Assembly: GCA_016801845.1 (NCBI GenBank)
Contig: CM028909.1
Coordinates: 23,766,813 to 23,830,812 of the forward strand
Length of the DNA: 64,000 nt
Source: Polydactylus sextarius
Lineage: Eukaryota > Chordata > Actinopteri > Polynemidae
Direction: 5' to 3'
Position 1 is the first letter of the stretch. The number at the start of each line of letters is the position of its first letter. The notes below the pieces were generated by a model. It saw nothing but the letters and a program-made list of their open reading frames with translations, was not told where the DNA came from and ran no database searches. Positions 36,547 through 49,000 of the stretch are shown here, piece by piece. The translations under genes and the position numbers were made by a program.

Positions 36547-36902
36547 ATGAGCGGCACTATGGATATGTACAAATGCTTAAGCTTACTTTTCCTCACTGTT
36601 CCTCCACAAGGTAAATCATTTCCTGTCTTGTCAGCTGTGGTTGCTTCATCACTCAATTTCTTTACTAATGTAGGGGACTGTGTGAAAATTATTACTGTAG
36701 AAAACCAGAAAGTGTTTTAATTTCTTAAATTGTATTTTTAAAATTTGTTCCAAGATAAAAAATCTACTCTTTCTTTGTGGGTTGATGCCTGTATTCTTTA
36801 CTTTTGTTACAACATAAATACAGAATTACCTTTGGGGTCCAGTGCTTATCTTGTCTACTTGTCTAACCTTAATGATTTGAGTTTTTTTCATGTGAGGGGA
36901 AA

Positions 36903-36941
<39 letters not shown>

Positions 36942-37080
36942 AAAAAAATCATTTTTCAGTCCCTAATGAACCTCCAGTTTCTCCAATGCCATTATTCAAT
37001 GAATTTCAAGGATTTTCATTGAAGGCTAATCTGAAAAGATGGGTAATACAGTCACTGACAAAAACACACAATCCTCAGGA

Positions 37081-37123
<43 letters not shown>

Positions 37124-40100
37124 GTAGTTTCACTGGGTAAAAACCTTGGTTACTTGGTGACCCAGTAACAAGCTTTGTGTCCATATTGTTAAGGGATAGG
37201 TTTTACTTAAATAAAAAAGTAATACTTGTGGCTCATGTATTATTGTCGCTGAGAGTGCATTAATCAAATGAAGACATAAGTGGGTCCAGCGGCTCTAGCA
37301 CATCTAGAAATCTAACCAGGATGAAGCTGTTTGGTTTATGTTATACACATCTGTACATGCCCTCAAATTACTGATTCTAGATAAGATCTTGTATCATTCA
37401 TATCACCATATCATGGATTTTAATAACCTTTATTTGTGATTTATATACTTCATCATTGTTTTTTTTTATATTTTAATAAATTGGGACAGCATAATTGTAG
37501 ACCAATGGAGGATTAGAGGAGGGGGAGGAAGTGAATATTTTTGCAAGAAAGGGGTAGGATGAAAAGTTTTGGCAGAAAAAAGTGAATTTTTGTCACTGTA
37601 AATAAGCAGCTAAGTAGCCCAACACCACAGTCTGCACCGGAGGTATAAATAGTGTCCTGTAAAGCACACCGGGCGGAAGTGAACTCATTCAACACATTAT
37701 CGTGCACAGATCAGTGCTCTGACCCTCACGTTGTCAAAGTCAGAACTCCCTGCATCTACCATCAAAAAGCATTATCTGAAAGGCTGTTTTAAAATCATCT
37801 ATTAGAATTTCTGTTTTTTAATTCAATATCATCTGCATTCAACAGATACTATGCAGAGACGATGAGATGAGACAAATGTACCCACATCTGGTTCTGTCAT
37901 GTGATTACGTAGAGACATTTCAAGGTTGTTGGGTGTCTGGACATGTCAAACCTTTGGATGGAAACAGGACAGGGCAAGAGAAGCGGGAATGGGAAGAGAA
38001 AACTATATCTATCTAATAAGATATTGATCCCAAGCCTTTAAAAATTGTGCATGCCAGTTTTCAGGCAACTGAAGGACAGCCCATCAGCTTTGATTGAGTG
38101 GGTAAGGGGACCTGAGGGGAAGGCCAGCAGCATTACAACAACACCCATTGTGTCCCCATTTTAAGACAGAGAGACAGAGAGGTAGAACTACTGAAGCACT
38201 ACGTAACAAAATCATTACTTTAAACTTTTCCCTCTTGTGCAATCACTTGACTCACGATATGAGTTAATAAAAAAACACCCTCTAGCTCCTGTTCAATTAA
38301 TATCTTGCACAATAAGCAATGAACAGCAAATAAAATATAATGCTCCAGACGCAAAGACATTATGCAGTAGTGCCAAACATAATGAAATATCAGTTTGACT
38401 GGTTAAATGAATTACAACCTGTGATGTATTACTGTGTCAGTGAATTACCTGCAGACATGCACAATATCCAGAATAGAAAAAACCTGACTGAATATGAAAA
38501 AAGGACCAGAAATACAAAGGACATTGTACTGTGAGGGCCTTCAGGACGATCCTCGTCTCTTTAATTGTTCCCAGACCTCGTTAGGTCATCCTCAGTGCTA
38601 TGTGAGCTGACTCTAAAAAGGGAGGGGGGTGATGGAGATGCTCCATCAGAGCGACTGTGGCACAGAAAGGGCGAGAGGGCTTGAGGGGATGTGGGAGGGA
38701 CGAGACGTCTCAACAGATCGCTCCATCAGCACGTCTGTTCCGAGACTCAACGGATGTCCTCAGATTCATCCTTCCTCTTTTTCCGTCTCTCATCTCCTGC
38801 TCCCGCTCCCCTCTGTTTGTCCCATCTCTCAGATACAGTCTCATGTAACCATATGCCACCTTTATAATAGAGGTCACCCTCCTTTTAAATTACACCCTGT
38901 ATCTACAGCACTGGATTCTTTACGGCAGCATGGCTGCATCAGCTAAATCCATTTTAGATGAGAGTATTATAGATGGTAGCAAATATATTCAATTTTAAAA
39001 TCATATATTTGAAATCTTATTTGCTTTCATATGCATATGTGCAAAGGAAAAACTGATTATACATACATATGCATCCACATGCAATCTGAAACAAAGTCAA
39101 TATTCCGCTTTAAACCTTAGAGAATGCCTTGAATGACTTCAATTTCTTACTTGTTCCTTAGTTTTTTCCCAAGTCGGACCTCGTGCCCATGCCGAAGAGA
39201 GGCTGCTCCAGGATTTGTTTGCTAATTACAATAAGCTATCTCGCCCTGTGGAAAACACCTCAGACACAGTGCTGGTCCATTTTGGACTGTCTATTGCCCA
39301 GCTCATCGATGTGGTGAGTAAAATATTATTATTTTAAAATATTATTTTTAATATTATTATTATTATTCATATTATGTTGTGTAGGTACAGTGTACATTTT
39401 CAACTGTACAATCTGTGTTATGTTTTATATCCATTATGATTATGGCAATCCAGACAAAACTACACCAGGCATGAGATAAATTTAAATACAGAGATCACTT
39501 ATCAGCAGAAATAAAACCACGTCTGGGGATAATTGATTATTTTCCAAAATTAAATTCAGATGTCAAAACTGTAAATAAATATTCAGAACTCTCCCAAAAA
39601 GAGAGACACAGATGTTTTCAGCAAAATTACAGTGGTCTCTTTGCATTACAGATCTGCTGTGAGACTTGTAAACATGTGCAATTTAGACAAATTATGCTAC
39701 ATGGTTTCCCAACTAAAATAAAACTAGAGGTATAACGCCGCTAACTGTCATTTGGAGCCACACATGCTCGCCTGATCCGTGTTTAAGACAGAATATGTGC
39801 AGCTTGCTTTGCTGTGGGGATGATTCACCAGGTTATTTGACACACAATTAGGTGACTCTGCTTGCTTCACATACCTGGCAGAGAGAGTCAGCTGGAGGTA
39901 AAGTTGTCCTCTATGAGACAGTATCTTTTCACTGACTGGTGAGTCTCAGATGTTGCTGGTAAGAGTTGGAGAGAGCAGCTCCCCAACAACACATACAATA
40001 TAGAGGGTTTATTTTTTTTTCTCTTCCATGAAACATTATGTAATATTTTGCCTGGTGTATTGCTCAACTAATATGTCTTTATAAATAGAGGTTGATTTAT

Positions 40101-43100
40101 TCTATAACTGATTGTGCATATAGTGTCAAGATGAATGCCTAGATGAGATGTTCAAAGAAATTATGAAGTCTGAAATCATTCATTTGAAAGGAGATTAATG
40201 TCACAATCACTTTGCCTTCTGTTTACATGAAACAAGGATGAGAAGAACCAGATGATGACAACCAATGTGTGGGTCAAGCAGGTATGTGATATGATGAGAC
40301 ATGACAAAATGCATGCTACAGACACAGCCTTATATAAAGCTGCAGTACGTGGATAAGATTAATGTGCTCCCACAGGAATGGAATGATTACAAACTTCGTT
40401 GGAACCCGGAGGATTACGAGAATGTCACATCCATCCGTATTCCCTCAGAAATCATCTGGAGGCCTGACATTGTCCTCTACAACAAGTGAGGATCTGTATC
40501 AATAGCTCATGTGTTTTCACAGGTAGAAATTGTAAAAAATTCTATTCAGTTACACAAGGAGGCTGCTTGGATCTTAAAAGTGGCCATTTCTGTGGCAAAA
40601 GCAATCATACGGAAACTAATGTGCAGATTCTGATTATTTAATTCTAACAGATGGTAGGCCCATGACTGGAGGGAAAACATGGAGATACTGTGGTTGTGCC
40701 AAACATTTTCTCCTGTGCCAAAGTCAGAAAGTAATTTAGCTGAAATAAATGTGAACAAGGTCGGCCTTAATGGATCTGCTTACAAACAAAGCTTAGTACA
40801 TTGTACAAAGCAATACATTAAGCACGGAATTACAAGATGAAATCTAACTGGATGTGCTTCAATGGATCTCAGATACAAAGTACCCTGAGCACCCAGTGTT
40901 CCGATTAATGTTTATCTATTTCGAAGTAAACACGGGAAATTGGCTAATATGAATGACTCAATCAGAAACAGGCATGAGGGAATTAGTTTAATGTCCACAT
41001 GTAAGACAGGAGGATGTTAATCAGAACAGAATGAAGTCAGACGATCTAGCACAGAATGACTGTTAACTGTTTCTTGTATGTACTGAGGCAAGTTGTACCT
41101 GCTGGGCAGATGACTGGATTTATGTCAAAGGTTTGTTATACACAGGGATATGAGCAGAGATTAGTTAAATTAAGTATAAACAGTGGAGGAGGGAGGAAGA
41201 GGATAAAGTAGCTGTCACTCCTGACACTTTTCATTTATGTGATTTCAGGACTGATTTCTTTTGTGGCACCAAAAACAATTGGTTTTATGATTATTAGATG
41301 ATTATCTATTCATAGGAAAAGTTGCTGCATTCAATTGTTTTTGCTTACAATACAACTTTACATTTGTATGTGAATGTTTATCTTTTAAAATTGTTATTTT
41401 CTATAGGTTCTCTGGAGTTATTTTTACACTTGGCATTTATCATACTATATACAAAAAAATCCTAATTTTTCTGTAGGCTGGTTGGTGCAATAAAATACTT
41501 TTAGCTTTTAGTCAGTAGTCCTGTGAGGTTACTGTTTGTAATGGGAACTACATACTGCACTAACCTTAACTTTTCCGTGAGTGGTTAAAAATCAAAGCAA
41601 GCATTATTTAATATTTTTCTCATATCTGTCTTTATGAGTAGAAGTTGATTTATTCTTTAACGGGAACTGCATATTGCATAAACCATAACACTTCAGTTAG
41701 TGATTAAAACACACAATCACATCACAATTAAGTGAAAGGTAAAAAAGTTTTGAAGAGGGAAATTTATCTCTAACCTCATGAAGAAGAGTAAAATAAAAGA
41801 GCTCCAGTAAACAGCTTTTTGGCTTCTTCAGCAACATTCAGCAAACATCTGCCCCAGGAAAAGCTAAGAAGTGGACCTTGATCAGTCTGAAAAGATTAAT
41901 TACTTGAAAGGATCACTCAAAATTAAAGTCTTTAGCTTTTGACAAAGTAAAAAATGCAAAGTACATTTCATAATGTGTGTCCACCTTTCTCCCTCTTTTA
42001 TGTCCTGTTCATCTCTTACAGTGCTGATGGCGACTTTGCGGTAACTCACCTCACGAAAGCACATCTATTTTATGATGGTCAGATTAAGTGGATGCCACCA
42101 GCAATTTATAAGTCTTCATGCAGTATAGATGTTACCTTTTTCCCTTTTGACCAACAAAGCTGCAAGATGAAGTTTGGTTCGTGGACCTATGACCGTGCTA
42201 AGATCGATCTGATCAACATGGATAGTGATGTGGACCAGATGGACTACTGGGAGAGTGGCGAGTGGGTTATTATTAATGCAGTGGGCAAGTACAATATCAA
42301 AAAGTATGAGTGCTGCACTGAGATCTACTCAGACATCACTTATTACTTCATTATCCGGAGGCTTCCACTGTTTTACACTATTAACCTCATCATCCCTTGT
42401 CTACTCATCTCCTGTTTGACTGTGCTGGTATTTTATTTGCCATCACAATGTGGAGAGAAGATTACCTTGTGTATCTCAGTGTTACTATCTCTGACAGTCT
42501 TCCTCCTGTTGATCACAGAGATCATACCGTCCACATCACTAGTGATTCCACTGATCGGCGAATACCTGCTGTTCACAATGGTCTTTGTCACACTCTCCAT
42601 CATCATCACTGTCTTTGTGTTAAACGTACATCACCGTTCACCACAAACACATGGCATGCCTCACTGGGTGCGGAGAGTATTCTTGGACTTAGTGCCCCGA
42701 GTCCTTTTCATGAAACGACCGCCAGCAACAGCGAAGCAGCACTGCAAGAGGCTCATTGAGATGATGCACCGTCCGACTACGATATCTGCAACAGGAAACT
42801 CACAGGCCTTTTGGACAGGGTTAGAGACGGGACTGAGGCAACTGGGACAAATGGAAAATGCACTCTCAAAAACTCCGTCAGACAGTCCAAGCATCTTTGT
42901 GTGCTCACCCTCTCCACCATCTTCCCCTCTTGAGGACCACACAGAGGACAGTCATCCATTAAAGGCCAACATTTTCTGTAGGTCCATATCCGGTCAGTAT
43001 TCAGCTCTTTCAGACAAACTACCCATACGTGGACACAACTCTGCAGCGTCGTCTACTTCACAATTGTCATTGCCTCCATCTTTTCCATTAGGCCCACTAC

Positions 43101-44954
43101 ACAGTTTATCAAGAGAAGAATCTAATACACTGGCCTCAAATGGCCGCTCTGTCAGTGTAGAGCAAATGTGTGACCAACAGAGGGAGCTTCCTCAAAGAGC
43201 TGGACATCGGTGTCGCTCCCGCAGCTTCCAGTACTGCTGTCTGCATGATAAAGGGCCTGGGGTCATCGGGATCATAGGACGGGTGAAGAGCCAAGCCCAG
43301 ACGGACCAACCAGCAGAAACCCTCACAGCAGAGTCCACTAAAGAAGCAAGTGCCCAACCGAACACCATGGTTCCAACTATTTCCCCAGCTATGCAACGGG
43401 CCATAGAGGGAGTTCAGTACATCGCAGATCATCTCAGAGCAGAGGATGAAGACTTTTCAGTGAGTTGACAAAAATATTAGGTTAACAGTGAAATGAAACC
43501 TTTCTAGATACAAGTAAAATTAGATTTGGTCAGTGATCATCTGTTAAAATTCAAAGCCATGCTTTGTAATCCAACAGGGGGTGGTATGTGCAAAACATAA
43601 CATGGTGTCATTAACTGCTAGAGCTGGTGTGAATAGTAGGCATGCCACGGGGCTTGTAAATTATGCATCTTTCTATCAGTTTAGTTAGATTTAAGTTGTT
43701 CAACCTTTTTTATATAATGAAAGCAGCATTGCTGTTTTAAAGTTTTAAAAAGTGTATCCTCTAGGGGCTAATTAGGGCTGAATCACACTTGTCAACATTG
43801 TTACCCTTTTGAAGGTTCCTTATTTATTCACTTTCATGACAGCAGAAATGTGGCAGACCCACCACTGTAGATTAGAGTTGATTCAAGACTTTCTGTCATC
43901 GTTTGTTTGCAGGCAGTCACTGCTGACCTTACTTCACATCTTGATGTACTGTTCCCACAATTCATCTAATGGATGTGCTGCATTTATCTTTGAGGATGTG
44001 CACTCTAAAGGAATGAAGGACATGCAAGGAAGCCATTATTAAATTGTAAAAAAATGGCTAAAAGGAAGTATATCAGAAGCTTAATTAATAAGCCACTCTG
44101 CTTTTTCAGTAGCAAACATGACATAGTAATTCAATTATATTTACGTCCTGGCAGCAATAATATTTTCCTGATGATATCATAACATTTCTAGTTTTAACCT
44201 GTGTCCTTAATCATGTGGACTTTAATATAAAGAGATATACCTTTGAACATTATTGTAATTTAATTAGATTTTTTTGTTAGAATGAATGATCATCAGACAG
44301 ACGACAGTTAGCGAGACATGCTAGTTCACGTATCGTTGGTCCAGATTTGACAATGTAAAAAAAGTTTCACAACTTCCTGTTCATTGCTTTGAAATTGAAT
44401 TTTAAATGGATTTTTTTCAGCAGCAAAACAGTTTTAAGCACAGAAAGTAGTATTAGTTTCTGAATTTCTGAAAAAAAGAAAGATGTGTCTGGGGCATTGG
44501 CAAGTACTGACTTTACAGAGTGGCAAAAGCAAATCAAATCCACCCTCATGTTCAGTTTTGCTGTTTTCTTTCCATGACAGTGATTATCAGATGTATCTAA
44601 ATTCAGAGTTTGTCCTGTCTTATAACTTTTGTGCCTGTGTCTATCTCCTTTGTCTTGCTTTGCCTCCTTTGAATTGACAGTAAACATATCAAGTGTGGAG
44701 TATAGTGGGAAAATGTCTAAAAAATCACTTTCATGCTTATCTACAAAATAGTTTCCATTACCTTACAATGACACACTCCAGTGACAATGCAGACTCTTGT
44801 ATTTTCCTGCCTCAGCATGTAGTTTAAAACTTTTTGCAGATCTTGCAGAGAGAACCTCATAACTTCATTAAATGGAATGGATATTAATATAAAAATGAAA
44901 AGGCAAAAAGAGATTTAAGAAGCTTAGGTATAATTGTAACCGTAACATGAAAAT

Positions 44955-45050
<96 letters not shown>

Positions 45051-46021
45051 TTTTCCTTGCATCACAATACACTGTAGCTACTATATGTAGTTAGTAAGAC
45101 AACTTGCTTGTTTAATTGCTACTGGTACCTCGTTAAGTTTAGAAATTTTCTAATGACCGAGTACAGTTTCTACACGCATCTGTGCGTGTGTAAAACAATT
45201 CATGCTATAACATAACTGATCTGAGAACATTGTAGCTGCTTTTAGCTAGTCACCTATCAAAAAACCCATGATTATCCACAATGTGTAAGTACAAACAATC
45301 AAAAAATGCTTTTCACCCCTACCTTTGTCAACAGGACATAGCCACGTCCTCAGAAATGAAAGGAATGTTGGCCTGGCCTCCAGACATAGAAAGGCAGTAA
45401 TTTACTAGATGAATGGAAACCGGCAACATCAGATCCTTAATGGGACAGAAATCTGTTCTGACTGATATCTATTTTAACCTTTAACTGGTCAAGCACTGCT
45501 TGTCTTGGTTGTCCTGAAGGCATGGCATTGCTCTGTGGGGAGCAATGGAGAAGTCTAAAAATATATGTAATTATTATAAAACTGTTTTTAGAAGTTATTG
45601 TATTCATTGACATCAGTCACTGTCAAAGGCCTACTACAATCTATACCTTGCTATCTATACCTAGCCAGAAAAAGCCTGTCCGTGAAACAATGGGACCTCT
45701 GTAACTTGACCTTGAATTTTTCATAAGAGAGACGAGCAAGGATTGACTGACATTTAGGAGATAGCGGCCTCATAATGAAAAAATCAGCCATTCGAGAAAA
45801 ATCAATCAAGGGTAAAAAGTGACAGCTGGTAAAAAGAGAGATTGTGTGGAGTGAAATTTGAAATGTCCCTTTCTGCTGTTTCTCCTCTCTGCTAGGTGAA
45901 AGAGGACTGGAAGTATGTGGCCATGGTCATTGACAGGATATTCCTCTGGATGTTTGTACTGGTGTGTATACTGGGATCTGTGGGACTCTTTCTTCCTCCT
46001 TGGTTGGCTGGTATGATCTAG
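36547..46021 (+). CDS. chrna4: chrna4, neuronal nicotinic acetylcholine receptor subunit alpha-4
   Basis: Ligand-binding alpha subunit of pentameric cation channels, usually partnered with beta-2, in neuronal membranes. Six coding exons: 36547-36610, 39174-39313, 40237-40281 (the conserved 45-nt exon), 40376-40485, 42022-43459 and 45896-46021 (stop TAG), about 640 residues (human 627). A short signal peptide (SLLFLTVPP) is followed by HAEERLLQDLF. The Cys-loop is C153-C167, the vicinal agonist-site cysteines are 217-218 (YECCTEIY), TM1 is about 235-259, TM2 about 265-287 preceded by CGEKIT, TM3 about 296-320, and TM4 is encoded by the last exon, ending FLPPWLAGMI. The long loop carries CRSRSFQYC and the MA helix (EGVQYIADHL). 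The sequence and the kcnq2 neighbour favour alpha-4 over alpha-2. The acceptor of exon 2 is ambiguous by 12 nt. ATGs at 36559 and 36565 are in-frame alternatives. Confidence 0.96.
36905..36935. repeat. (TA)n microsatellite, chrna4 intron 1
   Basis: About 15 TA dinucleotides followed by CACAC. Confidence 0.95.
37082..37119. repeat. (CA)n microsatellite, chrna4 intron 1
   Basis: Nineteen AC/CA dinucleotides. Confidence 0.96.
40033..40115 (+). repeat. dispersed repeat copy in chrna4 intron 2
   Basis: The segment ACATTATGTAATATTTT...TATGTCTTTATAAATAGAGGTTGATTTATTCTATAAC resembles 41606-41660 in intron 4 in the same order and orientation. Match by eye is strong over the GTCTTTAT-AGTAGA-GTTGATTTATTCT core. 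Confidence 0.6.
41540..41709 (+). repeat. local duplication in chrna4 intron 4
   Basis: Two 51-bp units, 41540-41590 and 41659-41709, align without gaps at roughly 78% identity (start AATGGGAACTACATACTGCA versus AACGGGAACTGCATATTGCA). The spacer between them carries the segment related to 40033-40115 in intron 2. Confidence 0.75.
44957..45048. repeat. (TA)n microsatellite, chrna4 intron 5
   Basis: About 46 uninterrupted AT/TA dinucleotides. I-Y repeat ORFs on the minus strand are artefacts. Confidence 0.97.
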
Positions 46022-49000
46022 AATCTCTCGATCACAGCTAAAGTCAAGGACATTGATAGGAGGACACGAGTTATATTGTGAGAAAAGTTTATCATTTATC
46101 TTTTTATTTTCTACTTCTGAAAGAAACGTCAAGTCACAGTCTTTGTTTTTGCCCCCGGGTTATCAAAAGGTTACTCACGAAGAAACAAGATGAAATATCT
46201 ATCATTGATTTCAGTGGGCATATAAATTCTTTATGAGGGCAAAAGGCCAACAGCGAAAATATCTTTTCCGTGCCACTCTATTCTGACATCGACCGGTATT
46301 GCTCAAGCTGTCAACTGTGTGAGAAACAGTGACGAACACGCTTTAACCCATTTATAACTGGATAACACCACAGAACAGTCAAGGCATGAAGTCAGATCTG
46401 AAAGGAAATGTCAACAAAAAATGAACTGTTAAAGGTGTCTGACAAAGGCAGAATATGACAGAAGAGATAAGAGAAGGCTAATGATGAAGTCACCTCACAA
46501 ACTTATCCTCACAAAAACAAGAGATTCACATCTAGAAAAATACCAGCAAGCAAATAAGTGACAGAGGTTATGTGAGTGTGATGAGTGATAATTGTAACAC
46601 TAATGATAAGTCATTGACTTGAACATAACGGCAAAGCAACATATGAAAAACCACAAAGAGAAGTATTATTGTTATTATACCTTAGTTGATTGTGAAAGGA
46701 CATGGTGAATAAGGAGCCCCAGAGTGATGTTGATAACATATTCTGGTCAATTTGATACTTACCTAACTTTGGCAGCTTTGCTTAAATTAACCTTTTCAAA
46801 AATCTGCAACAACTAAAAATAGGGTTTCAACTCACTAATGACTGAACTATTAGTTATCTAAAAAGTCTTATAGCTACTAAGCAGAGGTAATTGTGCTGTT
46901 ATATATTGAAAAAATTTGTCAGGGGATGAAGAGCTGCGTTAAGAATGAAATACTGACTGGTATATATAAAGACACCTACGCTAGTGGCATCACTGTTTTG
47001 GTCTAAACTAAAATATCTCACTCAAAAAAAAAAACAAAAATACTGCTTATATTAAATATTGCTATTAATGTTTGACAAACACTAATTCATTTACATTTTT
47101 TTCCTTTAGCACCAGCAGCCGGTCAAATGTTTTGCTTATTTACTGAAATATGTTAACATGATGACAACGGGTTGTTACAAGAAGTTATTCATGGTCTTAA
47201 GAGGATAAATCCTAATGACTTTTCATCTACTCTACTCATCTACAATAGCACCACCTGTTTGTATTTTTTTTAAGGCAAATGTCCTAACAAATATTCAATA
47301 GATTGACATGGAATTTGGTTCAAAGTCTCATGTTCCACTCAGAATGAACAGGAATGTTAAAAGTTCTTCCTCTATAATTATACAGACCTGACTGGTCTGT
47401 ATAAGTCAGTAAAGGGTAATATATGAAAGTGAAATTTTAATCATATGCAGCAGTAGTGAGTCTGAGCTCAGACATTCAGGTTTGAAAGATAAAAAAAACA
47501 TTTAAGAACCAACATGAGTAGGCTAATCATTAGCAGAGCAGTATAGGAAACCATCAGCTGCAGTGTCGTCTTCACTAGTTAAACATCACTGCTGAATGTT
47601 AAGTGTTTCAGGAGATTTTTGAGTTAAACTTGGCTCTTATTGAGAGTGTACCATTGTCAGTACAAAGATAGCTTGTGAGAGAATATCTCTACTCTGTAAC
47701 ACCACTGTAAAACCACAAATGAACTGATGTTGTGTCTCATGAATAGTAACATGCAGTGAATTATATATATATATGCATGGTGACACTTAAAGAATTGAGC
47801 ATCAAATCCTGGAAATTTCTCACCATCAATGGTCACCATCTTGGCTATGCTGAGGAAGGGGAAGGACCACTTATGTATTTTGAAATTTGTGAAAATGGAG
47901 GAAAGAAGAACAACTGTAATTCATAATTTTCACTATTCCTGAAAAAGCATATTCAAAAGAAAAATGTTCATGTTCAAGTCAAGTGAGCAAAGCATGCTGC
48001 AATCGTTATTTTCCAGTGAGTGCACAGCTGCAGTGTTTGGTTTGAGACAACACTGTCTGTTGAAATTCACTCACTACACCGCTGAATATATTGCAAACAT
48101 ATGTGGGTGAAAGAAGTATCTGACAGGTTGAGTGTTTCAGCAGTGTGAGACGGCTTCTTTCTGTTCAGTGGTGTCATATCACAGTCAGAGATGGCATTCT
48201 CCCAAATGAGATTTCATCCATATGATATAAATAATTTAAGCTTATATATTTATATTTTTATGCCCTGACCTTAAGTATTTGGATCAAGAAGGTCATAGAA
48301 AATAAGGTGTGTGAAATGAAAACCTAGGAGGCAGGTATGTTCTTCAGTGTACTGTTAGATATGGAGAGTCTGGAACAACATCATTGCTATGTAAGACCCC
48401 GCAACTGCAATCTATAGAACTACTTTCAGTGATCACTTTGTATTAAATGGCTGAGAAAAGGAACAAAACAGGATTTTTTAAATGTTTGTTTTACTTCACA
48501 GCCCTTTACATCCAACAGAGCACTTGTAAGTCTATTGTACTGCTTGACAGCTGATCAATGATTTCAGGATTTCATAATTAATTTTAAATTGTATTAAAAA
48601 TGTGAACCCCCTTGCATATTCAGTTTGCCAACCAAAATATATAAAGAATGTTAGGTCCTTTTAGACAATGTACATAAAATATTTCATAAAGTTTCACATA
48701 GTTTCTTGTTTTACATGCTTTCCTTTAGAAGATTCAATTTTATGTAATTCTTTTATACCATCTCACACCATACTGAGATCAATTTATGTGTTTTTAAGTC
48801 ACTCATCATTCTTTTCCTTTGTCTTCTGGCATTGTGAGATGTCAATGGTACATTAGGTTTCTTAGTCACACTTAAACAATTATATTTTGCAATTATTTTT
48901 CAATTTTTACTTTGTTTTCTGTACAATAAAAGAATGCTAAACCAAAAATACTGTCTCAAAACTGTGTCAAGTCAGTCAATGAAATCATTCTGAATAGTAA

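Noticed and set aside
44868..45072. ORFs with I-Y repeats on the minus strand
   Set aside because: Translations of the (TA)n tract in chrna4 intron 5.
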